64,000 bases of DNA from Pachypanchax playfairii (taxonomy: Eukaryota > Chordata > Actinopteri > Cyprinodontiformes > Aplocheilidae): contig SSNP01000044.1 of NCBI GenBank assembly GCA_006937955.1, positions 719,857 through 783,856 of the forward strand. The letters are read 5' to 3'. The notes under the pieces are model-generated. The model was not told the origin of the DNA, searched no databases, and saw only the letters and a list, made by a program, of their open reading frames with translations. Shown here in pieces: positions 10,671 to 22,711 of the stretch (positions within the stretch are counted from its first letter, which is position 1; every line of letters begins with the position of its first letter). A program made the position numbers and the translations under genes.

Positions 10671-13600
10671 AGAGTTTATTGAGTTCTATGAGAGAAGCAG
10701 TTTTATTTTAAGAAAAACATGTGATGTCACTTCCCATTGGGGTGTCTGTGACTTCAAAAGCAGTAATAGATGCAGTAATGATGCACTTAGCCCTTTTATT
10801 CTGTTTTGTGTCTCGTTAAATCAGCTGCACACATAATCCAACAATGCCTGGCCTCTACCAGGGAATATTTTATTAAAGAGTTTGTATGTACAAATTTAAA
10901 TACCGGTATATAATCTCATATTTTTAAGATGGCCAGTGAATAAATAATGTTAGTTTCTAAATGTGTGACACAATTCCCAACTCAGAGTTCCAGTTTATGA
11001 GGGAAATGGAACATAGTAAAAAAACTTCTGATCAGGATCAACTTAAATCAGTGCTTGCAGGTTTCTTTCTGTTTCCTTTGCCGCTGGTACGGTTTAGATG
11101 CAGGTTAGGTGTTTAGCCTTGGAGAGATCAGTGCTTTGATCAACGACTGAACAAATCCAGATCTAGACATATATATATGTTCCATAGCAGCAAATTATTT
11201 GCCAACATAACCCCTTAATATATCTTCTTTTTGTTCCTTTTCCTACAAACACTCCCAAATAACAACAATCGTATATCTGACTTTTATTTTCTGATTTTTC
11301 CTCCAACCAACTTCCACGTCAACTTCTAGCTCTGAAATTACTCATGATTTGGCCACAAATAGAGTTATGTAGCTAGTCTGATGTCACTCAAAATTTCTCT
11401 GCGAGCCCACTCCAGTAACCACGTTACAGACAGAATATATTCCCTCTACTCCCTCATCAGCCACCGCATTTTTTCCAGAAACCTGGGACCCAATTTAATT
11501 TTTACATTGATTTTGTGCAAAAAAACAGCACAGAAATCAGATCAGAGGAGTACTAAAAGCTTTCCCCCTGAATCAATCAAAAACATGAATAAGTTACAGA
11601 TACTTTTGTATGTTTAAGGAGATATCACTATAGTTATGCCATTAAAATATGAAATAAAAGGTACTACGATCTGCAGTGAAATTTACCATTATTTTAAATT
11701 ATGGCTGGACTACAATCCATGTCCAAATGGCGATTTATGTTAATGCACAAATAGCTGATAGAAAAACTGTCTCTAAAAATTGTTTAATTAATAGCGACAT
11801 CTTTCTGTTGCAGATCTCCAATATTAACAAAATAATAACGATATGTGTTTTTTTTCTGTTCATATACATGAATGTGTGCGTTGCCCCGTCAGTGCGGTGC
11901 AGCCGACTGGCTCCAGGTCCAACTGTGACGAGGCCCGGACAAATTCCTCACCCCAGTGCCCAAGTACTCATACTTGTCATGACTTACTTTGACAGATGAC
12001 TTCTTGAAAGTAAAGAGATATGCAGTTTACAACTTTAGCCTTGCAGCAATGCAAAGGGGAAAATGTTTTTATGTGCATGAGGATGAAGGTGCATCTGTCC
12101 AAAAACTGCCAAGTAGCTGTTGACTAGGGTTAGAGAAAAACAAAGCTGGAGATATAATGTTCTTAGTAAATGCACGCAGAATTTATACAATTCACTTTGT
12201 TATCTAATCCAAAGCTAACATGCTAAAGGATGTGTGACGTCCCACCAACACACAGACCTAAAGATAAAACATTTGTGACTTTTATTGATTTATAGATTGA
12301 AAGCAAAGTGAGTTGTGTGTGAACGCTTGTGTGCAGAGGTGAGGGTTCGGTCTGATGGGCGGCATTAAAAAAAGAGTAATAACCTCACAGATGGCGAGGG
12401 GCTGGTCTGGAACACAGTATGTGATGGAGAACAATCGTTGAGGCTTGATTGCTCAAGGAGCACAAGGCAGACCTGACAGGGGGAGGGGAACTTGTACATG
12501 CGTGTTTGTATGAGAGAGAAAAAAAGAGCGAGTGAAGGGGGTTGTTTAAGTTTAACTAGGCCACTGCTACCCATTACAAGGCTGACAATGATGTGTTTTG
12601 TCACACACACAGAGTAGATCAAATCGGATTTCATATGCTGCTCCTGGGTTTCATCAGTTTGATTCATCATCACCTCAAGTATGTGGAAATCATTTGTATT
12701 CTTTCAGAGCAGCACATTCATCCCTCCCTGTGGAGAGATGATTCAGTATTATATGGATAGGTGCAGAAGTCAGGCAGTGTAAAAGGACAATAAATCCACC
12801 TGTCACTTATGCAAGGTGATGTAAATGGGGTCCCTGATTAAGACACAGAGTCATTTAAAAAACCAGGACTCGCAGAACCATGACACACACACGCACACAC
12901 ACCTACTAAGCCCTGTCTACACACATAATCTATTCACAGACACACACATTTTGAACGTTCTATCTCGAGGCCTTTCCATTTCACACACACATATACACAT
13001 TAAAATCCCCTGCCACCCCACGCCTGCCACTAGAGCAGTTTATCAAGTAATTATTGTTTGATTACAGCGTTTCATTATCTGCACTGATTGAGTCACAACC
13101 GACGGCAAAGGTCAAGCGCCATTAACGCGCTGCTCCAGAAACATATTTCTGTGCCAGCCGTGTGTTTGCCCTCCCTCTCCTCTGAAAGGGCTAATTGCAC
13201 ATGCATTTCTTTTTCTTTTTTTTTTTTTTTGAGGAACAGGAGACCACCAGCTCACATCTTGACAGTGTCCCACTGAAACGGAATTATCAATTCAGCACGT
13301 GGAGCTCTTACAGCAGCACGTTCACACTATGCACATATCCACATGGGAGCTGTCTGGGACAATGTCCAATCATACTGATACCAATCAAACAAGGACTCAA
13401 AGCCTTAATGAAACCATTTAGAAATGAGGGAAATAGTCACTGCTCCTAATTTTACTTATCAATTAAATCTGAGAAGTATTATCCCAAAGCTGGAGTATAA
13501 TGTGGGGGGAAAGTGTTCTTTTGGGCTTTTCTTTTTAGTATTTTGACACTGTTCAGTACAAACCAAGTTGCTCTAAACTTAAGAATGGAAATTTTACAAA

Positions 13601-14381
13601 GAAAACTAAATTACTTTGGTTTGAGAAATCTGTCAACAACCCAGCCTCTAAAATGTTTTAAGAAAATCAAAACTGGCTGAAAAATATAAGAGCTGCACGT
13701 TTAAAAACAATGATATTATTTTATCAGTCACTTTATCTGAAATGTTCTATGTGACAGTACTTTTTTCAGAAATTATTTTCATATGGTTTGGAAAGTCTCT
13801 TATTAGGATTAAATAAATGTATGTCTCTCTGAGTGTGGTTGTTCAAATTTGGATGAATATATATTTTTAAAATACTGATGAACATCAACACAAAGTAAAA
13901 ACAATATAAAGTTATAAATTATTAAATAAATATTGTATGAGACTGTCTACATATCATGATTAGGTTTTATTTAAGGTCTGCAAAACAGGCTAAAGGCAAT
14001 AATATTGTCCCCCCGCTCCATATTATCTAAATTAAGTTAGAACAGATGAAAAAGGAAAATCCATTTCATTTAATGTCGGTACATATAACATACCTTCACC
14101 TTCATCTTTTCTCTGTTTTTTAAAAGCCACTCCCGAGGGCGAGTTTCATGATAAAAATATTGTGTTGTTTACACCTGTCAATGCTATTTGCAACCTGTTC
14201 TGAGATGCACACCACTAATTCATGCCCCTCCCCCTCCGTAGAGAACGACGCTGAAGGACACGTTTAGGGTCACGTGAATTAAATGGGAAATTAAGAACAA
14301 AGACAATACCTGCATTTACTTTCTGCATTTATTATCTTTTTTATTTTATGGTCAACCCAACAGAAGGGGTTGACTATTATA

Positions 14382-14384
<3 letters not shown>
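10671..14384. other. inpp5a intron, mostly unique, CA-rich patches
   Basis: No gene is seen. There is an interrupted CA-rich tract at about 12880-12990 and a T-run at 13211-13230. The stretch around 13090-13200 is less AT-rich and reads like conserved non-coding DNA, but this cannot be decided from one sequence. Confidence 0.5.

Positions 14385-14426
<42 letters not shown>
14385..14426. repeat. (TA)n microsatellite
   Basis: Twenty-one uninterrupted TA units. A second short TA run is at about 14594-14610. They lie within 370 bp of the exon at 14753-14826, on its downstream side. Confidence 0.95.
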
Positions 14427-14431
<5 letters not shown>

Positions 14432-14752
14432 TTTTTGTGGCATGCAGTGGCGCCCCCTTCAGCAAGTGTTGTTCTAGACAACCGCATAATCCACTTATGC
14501 CAGGAACTACCACTGAAGGTCAGCAAAATTTCAAAGTCATCAAAATTTCAGATTTAAGAAAATATACAAAAAACCCCTCTAATCCATCACTACTATATAT
14601 ATATATATATTAACTTCCATCTATCAACTTTGAGAAGCAGATGTTTTCATTATGGAAACAAACATGCTATTTGAGGACATTACATGTGACAAATATTTTT
14701 AACTGTCTTTCTGAAACAAAATACTTAGACAGTTGTGAGAGAAGTTCCATAC

Positions 14753-14826
14753 CTGGGTGGGAAGGAGATGTCCAGTTCATGCAGTCGATCTTTGAACACC
14801 GACAGTTCTTTGTCAAACTGTAAAAG
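14753..14826 (-). CDS. inpp5a: inpp5a coding exon (LLQFDKELSVFKDRLHELDISFPP)
   Basis: The 74-bp exon follows a GTTTTTGACAG acceptor and ends AG|GTATGG. It encodes LLQFDKELSVFKDRLHELD and ISFPP, then two bases (AG) that form a serine codon with the next exon. The family has LLEFDKELSVFKDRLYELDISFPPSYPYSED at this place. A competing AG seven bases inside the exon (TTTTACAG) would break frame, so the upstream AG was chosen. Confidence 0.96.
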
Positions 14827-17800
14827 CTGTCAAAAACATGAAGAGAACATCAATTAATCCATCCCAAAATCTTACAGCTGTGGAGTCAGCTGGTCACTCT
14901 TAGAACTTGTTTTCATCTTTACATTATCACAGATTGTAAACTGCATCTAAAAGCTCAGTATTTATTTAGTTTTACAGCAGTATTCTATTGTTGACCCCAA
15001 AACAGACTAAGGTTTGTGTTGTATCTCAAATTCAGGGAGCCCAGATATTAATACTTATTTATCACTTGGCCCAACTCAGAGTGGTGAGGGTGTGAATGAC
15101 AAACACACTTGATGGGGATCTCATCTTTTAGCTCATTCAGTTACTTCTACACATGACAGTGGCACAATACTGACAGCAGTTGACCAGTTGTCCTACTGGG
15201 ATCTGTTTCTCCACAACAACAGCACATCCACACACACTTCATCAATCATGTCTCTTCACCCAGCTGGATTCACTTGCAAAAGTGTACACACACTCACACA
15301 CACACACACGTTTCCCACCCTTCACAAAACCCATAAATCATTAGTGAAAAGTGCAATTAGTGGCTCCTTGTACACATTAATTATCTTTGAGATGAACAGG
15401 TAGCTAGGGCACCTGCATGACTGCCTCCCTGAGAGACTGACAGCAACGTTTCCTGGCAACCCCTGAAGGACCTTAAGCTAGTCCCGCCCTTTTCCCCTCA
15501 GACAGGAAGACACTGAGATAAAGCTGAGCCATGTCAGTTTGTTAGGGAAACGTACATGATTTAAACACCAAGAAACAATTATGACTTGAAGAAAACATCG
15601 TCCACGACGAGTCTGACAGCAGCTGTAAAGGCCGCTTAAAGATGTCACGTCAACGCATCACTCGCAGCAATTTGTTGATGGCTACATAATGAAATATCAG
15701 CAGAGATGATGTGGTACACGTGCCTAATATTTGGAAGGACATCCTCACAATGTGGATGCCATCTGGGAGATGTGATATCAGCAAAAGATAACTACTGTCC
15801 TCCATCTACAATGACATATTTATGTCGTGCATGTATGACCGTTTACACATTTTTTGACTTCATGTCACTTGTGAGTACACACGTATAAACAAGTCCGGCG
15901 TGTGCCTTCACAATGACATGCTGTGTGTTTGTATATGTGTGATGATGTGCCAGTGGTGTAGAACAGGAGTCATTACTTGCAGTCATAGGGGCCTCCCAGA
16001 TAGTCTCAGTGGTTCAGGAGGGCAGATGTGCTGCATTCATCAAACTCACACTACCGGGGGGTCACAGGAGACACACACACTCTGGATGAGTGATGGCAGG
16101 GCAGAGGATGCAACCCAATGCTTCGCAGTACACACCATCAGCTCATCTACCATCAAATGTTTTTAAATAGGTTTGACCAGCAGCACCACTCCAAAATTTC
16201 AACTAATAACAATTTGATAATGTGGGAAACATCATTTTCAGAAGTTTATCAAAGCAAATTACGTTTGTGTTGAAAACTTTTGTTTTTGTTGCTGTTTTTA
16301 GTAATACTATTAAATGTGGTCCCTGTACCACAAGTACCCTAAGTATCTGTAATGCTGGATGCAGCAAAGGTTTGGCCAGATGAAACCGAAGGTATATGCA
16401 GCTATGATTAGACATGATAACAGCGTTTAAAAAAAAAAAAAAAATATTTAAAGCAATACCAATTAACTTTTAAAACTTTAAGCTACTATTTTGAAACTTG
16501 TCAAAGTGGATACTCACTGAAAACCATGTTCAGCTTCATATTAGACACTCTGGACCCTTCGATGACTTTACAATAGACTAAATAACTCCAGTACTCCGAG
16601 ACACAGTCGTAAGTGGGCGGTTCCTTTGCTGCTTTATGGCAACAGCCATTTGTTGCAGCAGCGGTCGCCATTCGTGGCTATAAAAGCTAGCAGTTAGCTT
16701 TTTCAGCTCCTTTTTTTCAAACAATCTAAAAGAGTAAAAAACATTTTTTATTTTGTTTCTGCACTGATGATAACTGTGCAATAAAAATAAGAAGCAAAAT
16801 ACGCCTGGTTCAAGCAATGGTCATCTGAGACACGGTTGTTTATGACAGTTGTAATTCTGTTTTTACCTACTGGGTGGGAAAAGTTATTTTAAACATGCCT
16901 TCGTTTCAGCGAATTTCCATGAGAAAGTCTATTCTAGGAGAAAATCTCATTCTAGACAAACTGTGTTTGCACTGCAAAGTACTGCAGCTCAAACTTTAGG
17001 GGTATGGGTACTGATAAACTGACAAGAGATGAGAAACTTACGGTCGTGTATATCCATAGTGGAGGGGGGGGGGGGGCTCTTTAAGTGAATGTTGAGTAAT
17101 TCATCCAGGTAAATGGAAAATCCTCCGGCCAGAAATTTCACACTACATTTCATCCCAGGTCAATTAAGCATAATGCGCTACCGCTCTGTTGGGTCGGTGG
17201 CTTAAAAAAACAGCTTATACGAGTTCAAGGCCTTACGACATTAAAAAGCCAGCTGTAGTTTGTCAACCAGAAATGACCTTGGGATTTGTGGAAGGGGGGG
17301 CGGTACAGGATAACGTTGCTCCAGCAATAATACAGCAAAGAAAAAGATGAAGAAGTGTCTGAGTAAAAACTATCCTGTCATAGGCTCAAATTTCTGACTT
17401 TACTTGGATGATCAGTACTCTCCTAAATCAGATGGCCGGTGATAGTAAAGGAGACAAGTAAAAAAAGATGAGGGAATGCGGTGTCTTCGGTTCCCGACCA
17501 TCCCTCTGAGCTCGCTGGTCTCTTGTCCACCACCTGTAATTGTGCTTTGATTTACACATTGTCAAATATTCCTTGTGACAACACCTGCTGCCATTAAAAC
17601 CCATCAATAAATGTTGGGGTGAAAGGTCATTTAATTTGATTTTTACTCCTCACACTCGGCTTTCATTGAGGTGACCATATTTTTTCTTCTTTTTATGGCA
17701 TCTTCATTATTTTGTGAGGAAAAGCTATAAACTGTCACTGGCATGGGTGGGTGAGGGTGGGTGGGGGGGGAGTGGAGCTGGAGGACCCTAACAAAACACT

Positions 17801-19622
17801 AAACTACAGTTCGCAGCATCAGCAGACTTTAATTTTCTTCTCTGTTATTGATGCAGAAAGGAATGAGAGTAGAGAAGCAATTTCTATTACAATGATCTGA
17901 TAATGTCCAAAGTCATTGTGATGTTAAAGGAACAATTTCTATTTTCAAAGGGAGCAGTATAAAAAACTCATTGTACTTGAGATCTATCCACTTTGATAGG
18001 GCTAAATTTACAGTCAATACTTTCCTTAATCATCCAGAGTGGAGGGGAACTAAATTAAATGACATACCCAATGTAGAATCAGTTTATTTAATTCCCTTAT
18101 GATCAGATTTCATTGATCATGGCTTCTGAATTGCCACTTAAGAGCTGTGACGGGCAAAATATGAAAGAACTTCGGGCTGAGGCAGCATTTGTGTGTTGTT
18201 TTTATGCCCGTCCTGTTTAAAACATCTCTGGGTTTTGAGTAATGTGGAGGATTATGCCAACAGCATGACAAGAAGAGGCATGCCAGACAGAAAGGTTCAT
18301 CACTTGATATGGCCAGTAAACAAACACATCCTGGTCCCGCATCTGCCATCACCACACTGATAAAGTTACAATAAAGAGATACTGAAACAAAATCAATGTG
18401 GATGGAGGAAGGAGATTGCACTGTGTGTGTGTTTGTGTGTGTGTGCATCACGAGAAGAAGAGACTGATCTGAAGATGCACAACACAAACATGTGAGCGCC
18501 CACACAAACACACACACACTGAGCTCCTCCCCTCTCTTAGCTGGAGCAAAGCCCCATGGTGCCCCTTGACGCCACAAGCGCCCGGAAAATTTAATCTTCC
18601 CAAATACTCATCAGGGCTCTCCATCGTCCTGCTCTGACAGCACCAGGGATAATTAATTATACAATTTCGATGGGAATATCGACTAAACAAACCTATTAAT
18701 CATAGCAAAAGTCAATAGGCATGGACACATTCAATCATGTCCTGGCCAATGATTACTCCTCTCAAAATACAATAATTATTTTCAAGAGCTGCCTCGAATT
18801 AAATTTCTGTCAAGCTGGTACAAGTCTTGCAGTTGATGAAGGATGCAATAGATTTTTTTTAATCTCCCCTACCCAGTGGAGGAGCATGAAGAGGGACATT
18901 TATCCTTTTGGATAGGTAGTTTGTTTTATAAGGATCATAACACGGTGTGTTTAACTAGACCATGACCATCAGATTATCTCTGATGCCCCCCATTATATCA
19001 TCCATCTTGTCTGGCTTGGTGAGGAGTTGAAGTGGGAGGAAGAGAGGTAGACGTGAGGTGCAGGGGGCGTGTCCAGTTCCTACAGCAACTGTTTTACAGT
19101 CAGGACTCCTCGTCTGATCAAACTCAGTGATGTCTTACTGTACAGTGAATATAGTCAATATTTGCTGGCAGATACTGCCACAGAATATTTAAAATATTTA
19201 AGTTTGAAGAGTTTTTTAGAACATTAATAACCTCAATAATTAAACCTTACAAAAGTTCAAATAAACAAACATTAAGCAAAAACAAAGAAGGAACATATTT
19301 TGAATAAATTCTCTAATTCTATAAATTAGAACATACATATGTATGTTCATACATATAGAACCATACATCCCATTCCTAAATCTAAAGGCAAACAATATAC
19401 ATTTAAACCATGAAATTATGACCCAACAATATGGAAAGAAATCTTCTTCATCATTGTGAAAAATAAATTTGAAAAAAAAAAATTCAGTATTTCACTGTCA
19501 TCCTTTTATTTGTGACAATAATGAATGAATAAATCATTTAAAAACAAAAAATGAAATCTAAAAGTATTAGCCAAGCTATTTTTAATTAAATAAATACACA
19601 AGAGAACACAAATAATCATATA
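14827..19622. other. inpp5a intron, nothing recognised
   Basis: This is intronic sequence with CA/GT-rich spots (15285-15310, 18420-18445), a poly(A) run at 16430-16443, and G-runs near 17065-17078 and 17760. The longest frame (155 aa, minus, 18110-18577) includes GT-repeat-derived CVCVFVWAL/HTHTNTHT text and is not a gene. Confidence 0.55.
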
Positions 19623-20843
19623 CACTCACCGGCCACTTTATTAGGTACACCTGTCCAACTGCTCGTTAACACTTAATTTCTAATCAGCCAATCACATGGC
19701 GGCAACTCAGTGCATTTAGGCATGTACACATGGTCAAGACAATCTCCTGCAGTTCAAACCGAGCATCAGTATGGGGAAGAAAGGTGATTTGAGTGACTTT
19801 GAACGTGGCATGGTTGTTGGTGCCAGAAAGGCTGGTCTTAGTATTTCAGAAACTGCAGATCTACACGGATTTTCACGCACAACCATCTCTAGGGTTTACA
19901 GAGAATGGTCCGAAAAAGAACAAATATCCAGTGAGCGGCAGTTCTGTGGGCGGAAATACCTTGTTGATGCCAGAGGTCAGAGGAGAATGGCGAGACTGGT
20001 TCAAGCTGATAGAAAGGCAACAGTGACTCAAATAACCACTCGTTACAACCAAGGTAGGCAGAAGAGCATCTCTGAATGCACAGTACGTCGAACTTTGAGG
20101 CAGATGGGCTACAGCAGCAGAAGACCACGCCGGGTGCCACTCCTTTCAGCTAAGAACAGGAAACTGAGGCTACACTTTGCACAAGCTCATCGAAATTGGA
20201 CAATAGAAGATTGGAAAAACGTTGCCTGGTCTGATGAGTCTCGATTTCTGCTGCGACATTCGGATGGTAGGGTCAGAATTTGGCGTCAACAACATGAAAG
20301 CATGGATCCATCCTGCCTTGTATCAACGGTTCAGGCTGGTGGTGGTGGTGTAATGGTGTGGGGAATATTTTCTTGGCACTCTTTGGGCCCCTTGGTACCA
20401 ATTGAGCATCGTTACAACGCCACAGCCTACCTGAGTATTGTTGCTGACCATGTCCATCCCTTTATGACCACAATGTACCCAACTTCTGATGGCTACTTTC
20501 AGCAGGATAATGCGCCATGTCATAAAGCTGGAATCATCTCGGACTGGTTTCTTGAACATGACAATGAGTTCACTGTACTCAAATGGCCTCCACAGTCACC
20601 AGATCTCAATCCAATAGAGCATCTTTGGGATGTGGTGGAACGGGAGATTCGCATCATGGATGTGCAGCCGACAAATCTGCGCCAACTGTGTGATGCCATC
20701 ATGTCAATATGGACCAAACTCTCTGAGGAATGCTTCCAGCACCTTGTTGAATCTATGCCACGAAGAATTGAGGCAGTTCTGAAGGCAAAAGGGGGTCCAA
20801 CCCGTTACTAGCATGGTGTACCTAATAAAGTGGCCGGTGAGTG
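19623..20843 (+). mobile_element. Tc1/mariner element, apparently complete
   Basis: This 1221-bp element is flanked by TA (19621-19622 and 20844-20845). Its 29-bp terminal inverted repeats (19623-19651 and 20815-20843) are perfect and begin CACTCACCGGCCACTTTATT. This TIR is familiar from many fish and other aquatic vertebrates. It encloses one uninterrupted transposase frame. The element lies in an inpp5a intron, antisense to the gene. Confidence 0.95.
19771..20811 (+). CDS. Tc1/mariner-type transposase, DD36E
   Basis: The 346-aa cut-and-paste transposase acts on the element's own TIRs and inserts at TA. Residues about 8-60 form a paired-like helix-turn-helix ([20 protein letters not shown], then [15 protein letters not shown]), followed by a second HTH around 70-115. 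RRPRRVP at 117-123 resembles the basic GRPR/NLS linker. The catalytic triad is visible as D155 (AWSDESRF), D246 (QQDNAPCH) and E283 ([11 protein letters not shown]). There are 36 residues between the second D and the E, compared with 34 in classical Tc1. A glycine-rich stretch ([11 protein letters not shown], 188-198) is typical. The length is normal for the family and there is no stop or frameshift. The ATG at 19771 was chosen because [13 protein letters not shown] is the usual family start. The TAG stop is just before the right TIR. Confidence 0.95.
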   Translation: MGKKGDLSDFERGMVVGARKAGLSISETADLHGFSRTTISRVYREWSEKEQISSERQFCGRKYLVDARGQRRMARLVQADRKATVTQITTRYNQGRQKSISECTVRRTLRQMGYSSRRPRRVPLLSAKNRKLRLHFAQAHRNWTIEDWKNVAWSDESRFLLRHSDGRVRIWRQQHESMDPSCLVSTVQAGGGGVMVWGIFSWHSLGPLVPIEHRYNATAYLSIVADHVHPFMTTMYPTSDGYFQQDNAPCHKAGIISDWFLEHDNEFTVLKWPPQSPDLNPIEHLWDVVEREIRIMDVQPTNLRQLCDAIMSIWTKLSEECFQHLVESMPRRIEAVLKAKGGPTRY

Positions 20844-20845
20844 TA

Positions 20846-21472
20846 TATTTCTTCCAATAACGAGAGGGAAGTAAACATTCACTTATTCAGACCCTGTTCT
20901 ACAAACTGATTTAAAAATGGGTTTTCTCTTTATTTACTGTCATCATCAAAGTACAACTTAATAAATGGGAAAATGAAATACTATAATTAGTATTTCAAAT
21001 TAATATCTGCAGGATAAAAACAACACCAAGGATAAAGTGAAGCACCACACTTTTCTTCTCTGTAGCTTACATTAAATCATTTACCTCCCCCTCCTCTTGA
21101 AGTGATTTAAGTCTGTTTGTCCCTTAATCTGCGCTTCTTGTTCTACAGTTGCACTCAAAAAATAAATACCAAAACATTTCTTGATTTTTTGCACCTTCAC
21201 CCTTTTGTGATCAAATCGTCCACTCTTATGGTAACTTATATCATTTTCACTAACCAGCTTCTGTAGATTTATTGCAGATTGTTAATGTTTTGTAATAAAT
21301 ATTATTCAAGCATTTTAACATTCCATAAACCAACAGAGATTCTTACTGTAAGAATAACATGTGTGTGTTCCTGGTAACCTTCATTATAAATTGTTCCTAT
21401 TGCTCTTTGTGGAAGTATCAACAGTGCATGCGCTACAGTTTTGTATGTATTTATACAGTTAATTAGAAAAGG
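20846..21472. other. inpp5a intron, nothing recognised
   Basis: AT-rich intronic spacer between the Tc1 element and the third TTAA repeat copy. No structure seen. Confidence 0.55.
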
Positions 21473-21522
21473 TTAAAGAGGCCATTTCATTCGAATTTCA
21501 GGATTTTGTGGTTATTTCTTAA

Positions 21523-22173
21523 AGGAGAACGCCCGTTTTTTGCAATTGGGGCCTTATTTATTCTGTAAGATGTGTTTTACTCGTCATCAGTGGTACTTTT
21601 TTGCGATTCGGATTCGTCTCGGAGATTTTTGATTCACACGGCAAACACCTAAACGCCAATAAACGAGTCAGTTGGGCCTGCGTTCGCCGACCCTAAATCG
21701 GTTTAAAATCAGTTCAAATCCGTTATTTTTTTAATCTGGCCATTAGGATACTCTATTGTTTTTTCCGTTCCAGTGCCATTTTGAATCCTGCGCTCATAGA
21801 AATGATATTTTTTAGGAAGCTAAGCCACTGCACCAATAGAATGGGCGGGCGGAGAGATGACGTCACTCTCCCGTCACTGTAAAAAATATCATTTCTATGA
21901 GCGCAGGATTCAAGATGGCACTGGAACGGAATAAACAATAGAGTATCTAAATGGCCAGATTTAAAAAATAACGGATTTGAACTGATTTTAAACTGATTTA
22001 GGGTCGGCGAACGCAGGCCCAACTGACTCTCGTTTATTGGCGTTTAGGTGTTTGCCGTGTGAATCAAAAATCTCCGAGACGAATCCGAATCGCAAAAAAG
22101 TACCACTGATGACGAGTAAAACACATCTCACAGAATAAATAAGGCCCCAATTGCAAAAAACGGGCGTTCTCCT
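21523..22173. mobile_element. 651-bp near-perfect palindromic MITE (Kolobok/T2- or piggyBac-type)
   Basis: TTAA flanks both ends (21519-21522, 22174-22177). The uninterrupted sequence TTCTTAAGTATT in copies 1 and 2 shows the site before insertion, so TTAA is the target duplication. The element starts AGGAGAACGCCCG and ends with its reverse complement. The left arm 21523-21813 and right arm 21881-22173 are almost identical inverted copies of about 291-293 bp around a 67-bp unique loop. AGG next to TTAA resembles T2/Kolobok termini. No coding capacity: the 89-aa minus frame is part of the palindrome. Confidence 0.88.
21858..21865. promoter_or_regulatory. Consensus CRE-like site TGACGTCA in the MITE loop
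   Basis: The perfect 8-base palindrome TGACGTCA, the CREB/ATF consensus, sits in the unpaired 67-bp centre of the palindromic MITE. Function is unknown, and such a site can occur by chance. Confidence 0.3.
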
Positions 22174-22711
22174 TTAAGTATTAAACAGTAATATGAAACA
22201 TTTTATATCTAAAAAACATCAGGAAACACTGATTAACAGACCTTTCAATCTGTCTGCATCAAAATTCGTCTCGTTCCGTCAGGCCTCGAGCAGCAGCTCA
22301 TTCATATTCATTATTCGAATTTGCTGGACTCTAATTGGCTAACAAACTAGCCTATGAGAGCAAGGTATACTGTTTCCTGCCCCGCTGCGCATGGTAACAG
22401 CAGATGTAGTTTCCTCCGGTTTGATACGTATTTATGCTAACAGCTTTTAGCCAGCAGCATGCTAGGAGTGGTTTCAACTGCGGGAGCTGATGAATACTAA
22501 TGAACAAAGGAGTTGTGATGAAACAGATACAGGCCGTTTGAACTCGGGAGAACTCGGGTTTTATCGCCACCTGCGTAGTTTGAGAGATTAAAACTGAAAG
22601 AGAAGTTGTTGACCTGTTTTCACACCCACTATGAAGGTAAGAACACCTGTGGAGCTAAAATATTCAACAGAAACCTCAGAAAAACCGTTTTTAATGGAAG
22701 GGCCTCTTTAA

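Larger units (their letters stand above)
21477..22707 (+). mobile_element. TTAA-flanked nonautonomous element, copy 3 (host of a nested palindromic element)
   Basis: This complete copy has TTAA at 21473-21476 and 22708-22711 and AGAGGCC termini. Removing the nested 651-bp element and one TTAA leaves about 576 bp matching copies 1 and 2. It has the same orientation as the other copies. No transposase frame. Confidence 0.85.

Noticed and set aside
12880..12990. Possible CRISPR-like or tandem array
   Set aside because: It is only an interrupted CA-rich tract without repeat-spacer periodicity.
18110..18577. 155-aa minus-strand frame
   Set aside because: It includes translated GT/CA microsatellite, has no splice context and no domain.
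21753..22022. 89-aa minus-strand frame
   Set aside because: Formed by the arms and loop of the palindromic MITE; no protein resemblance.
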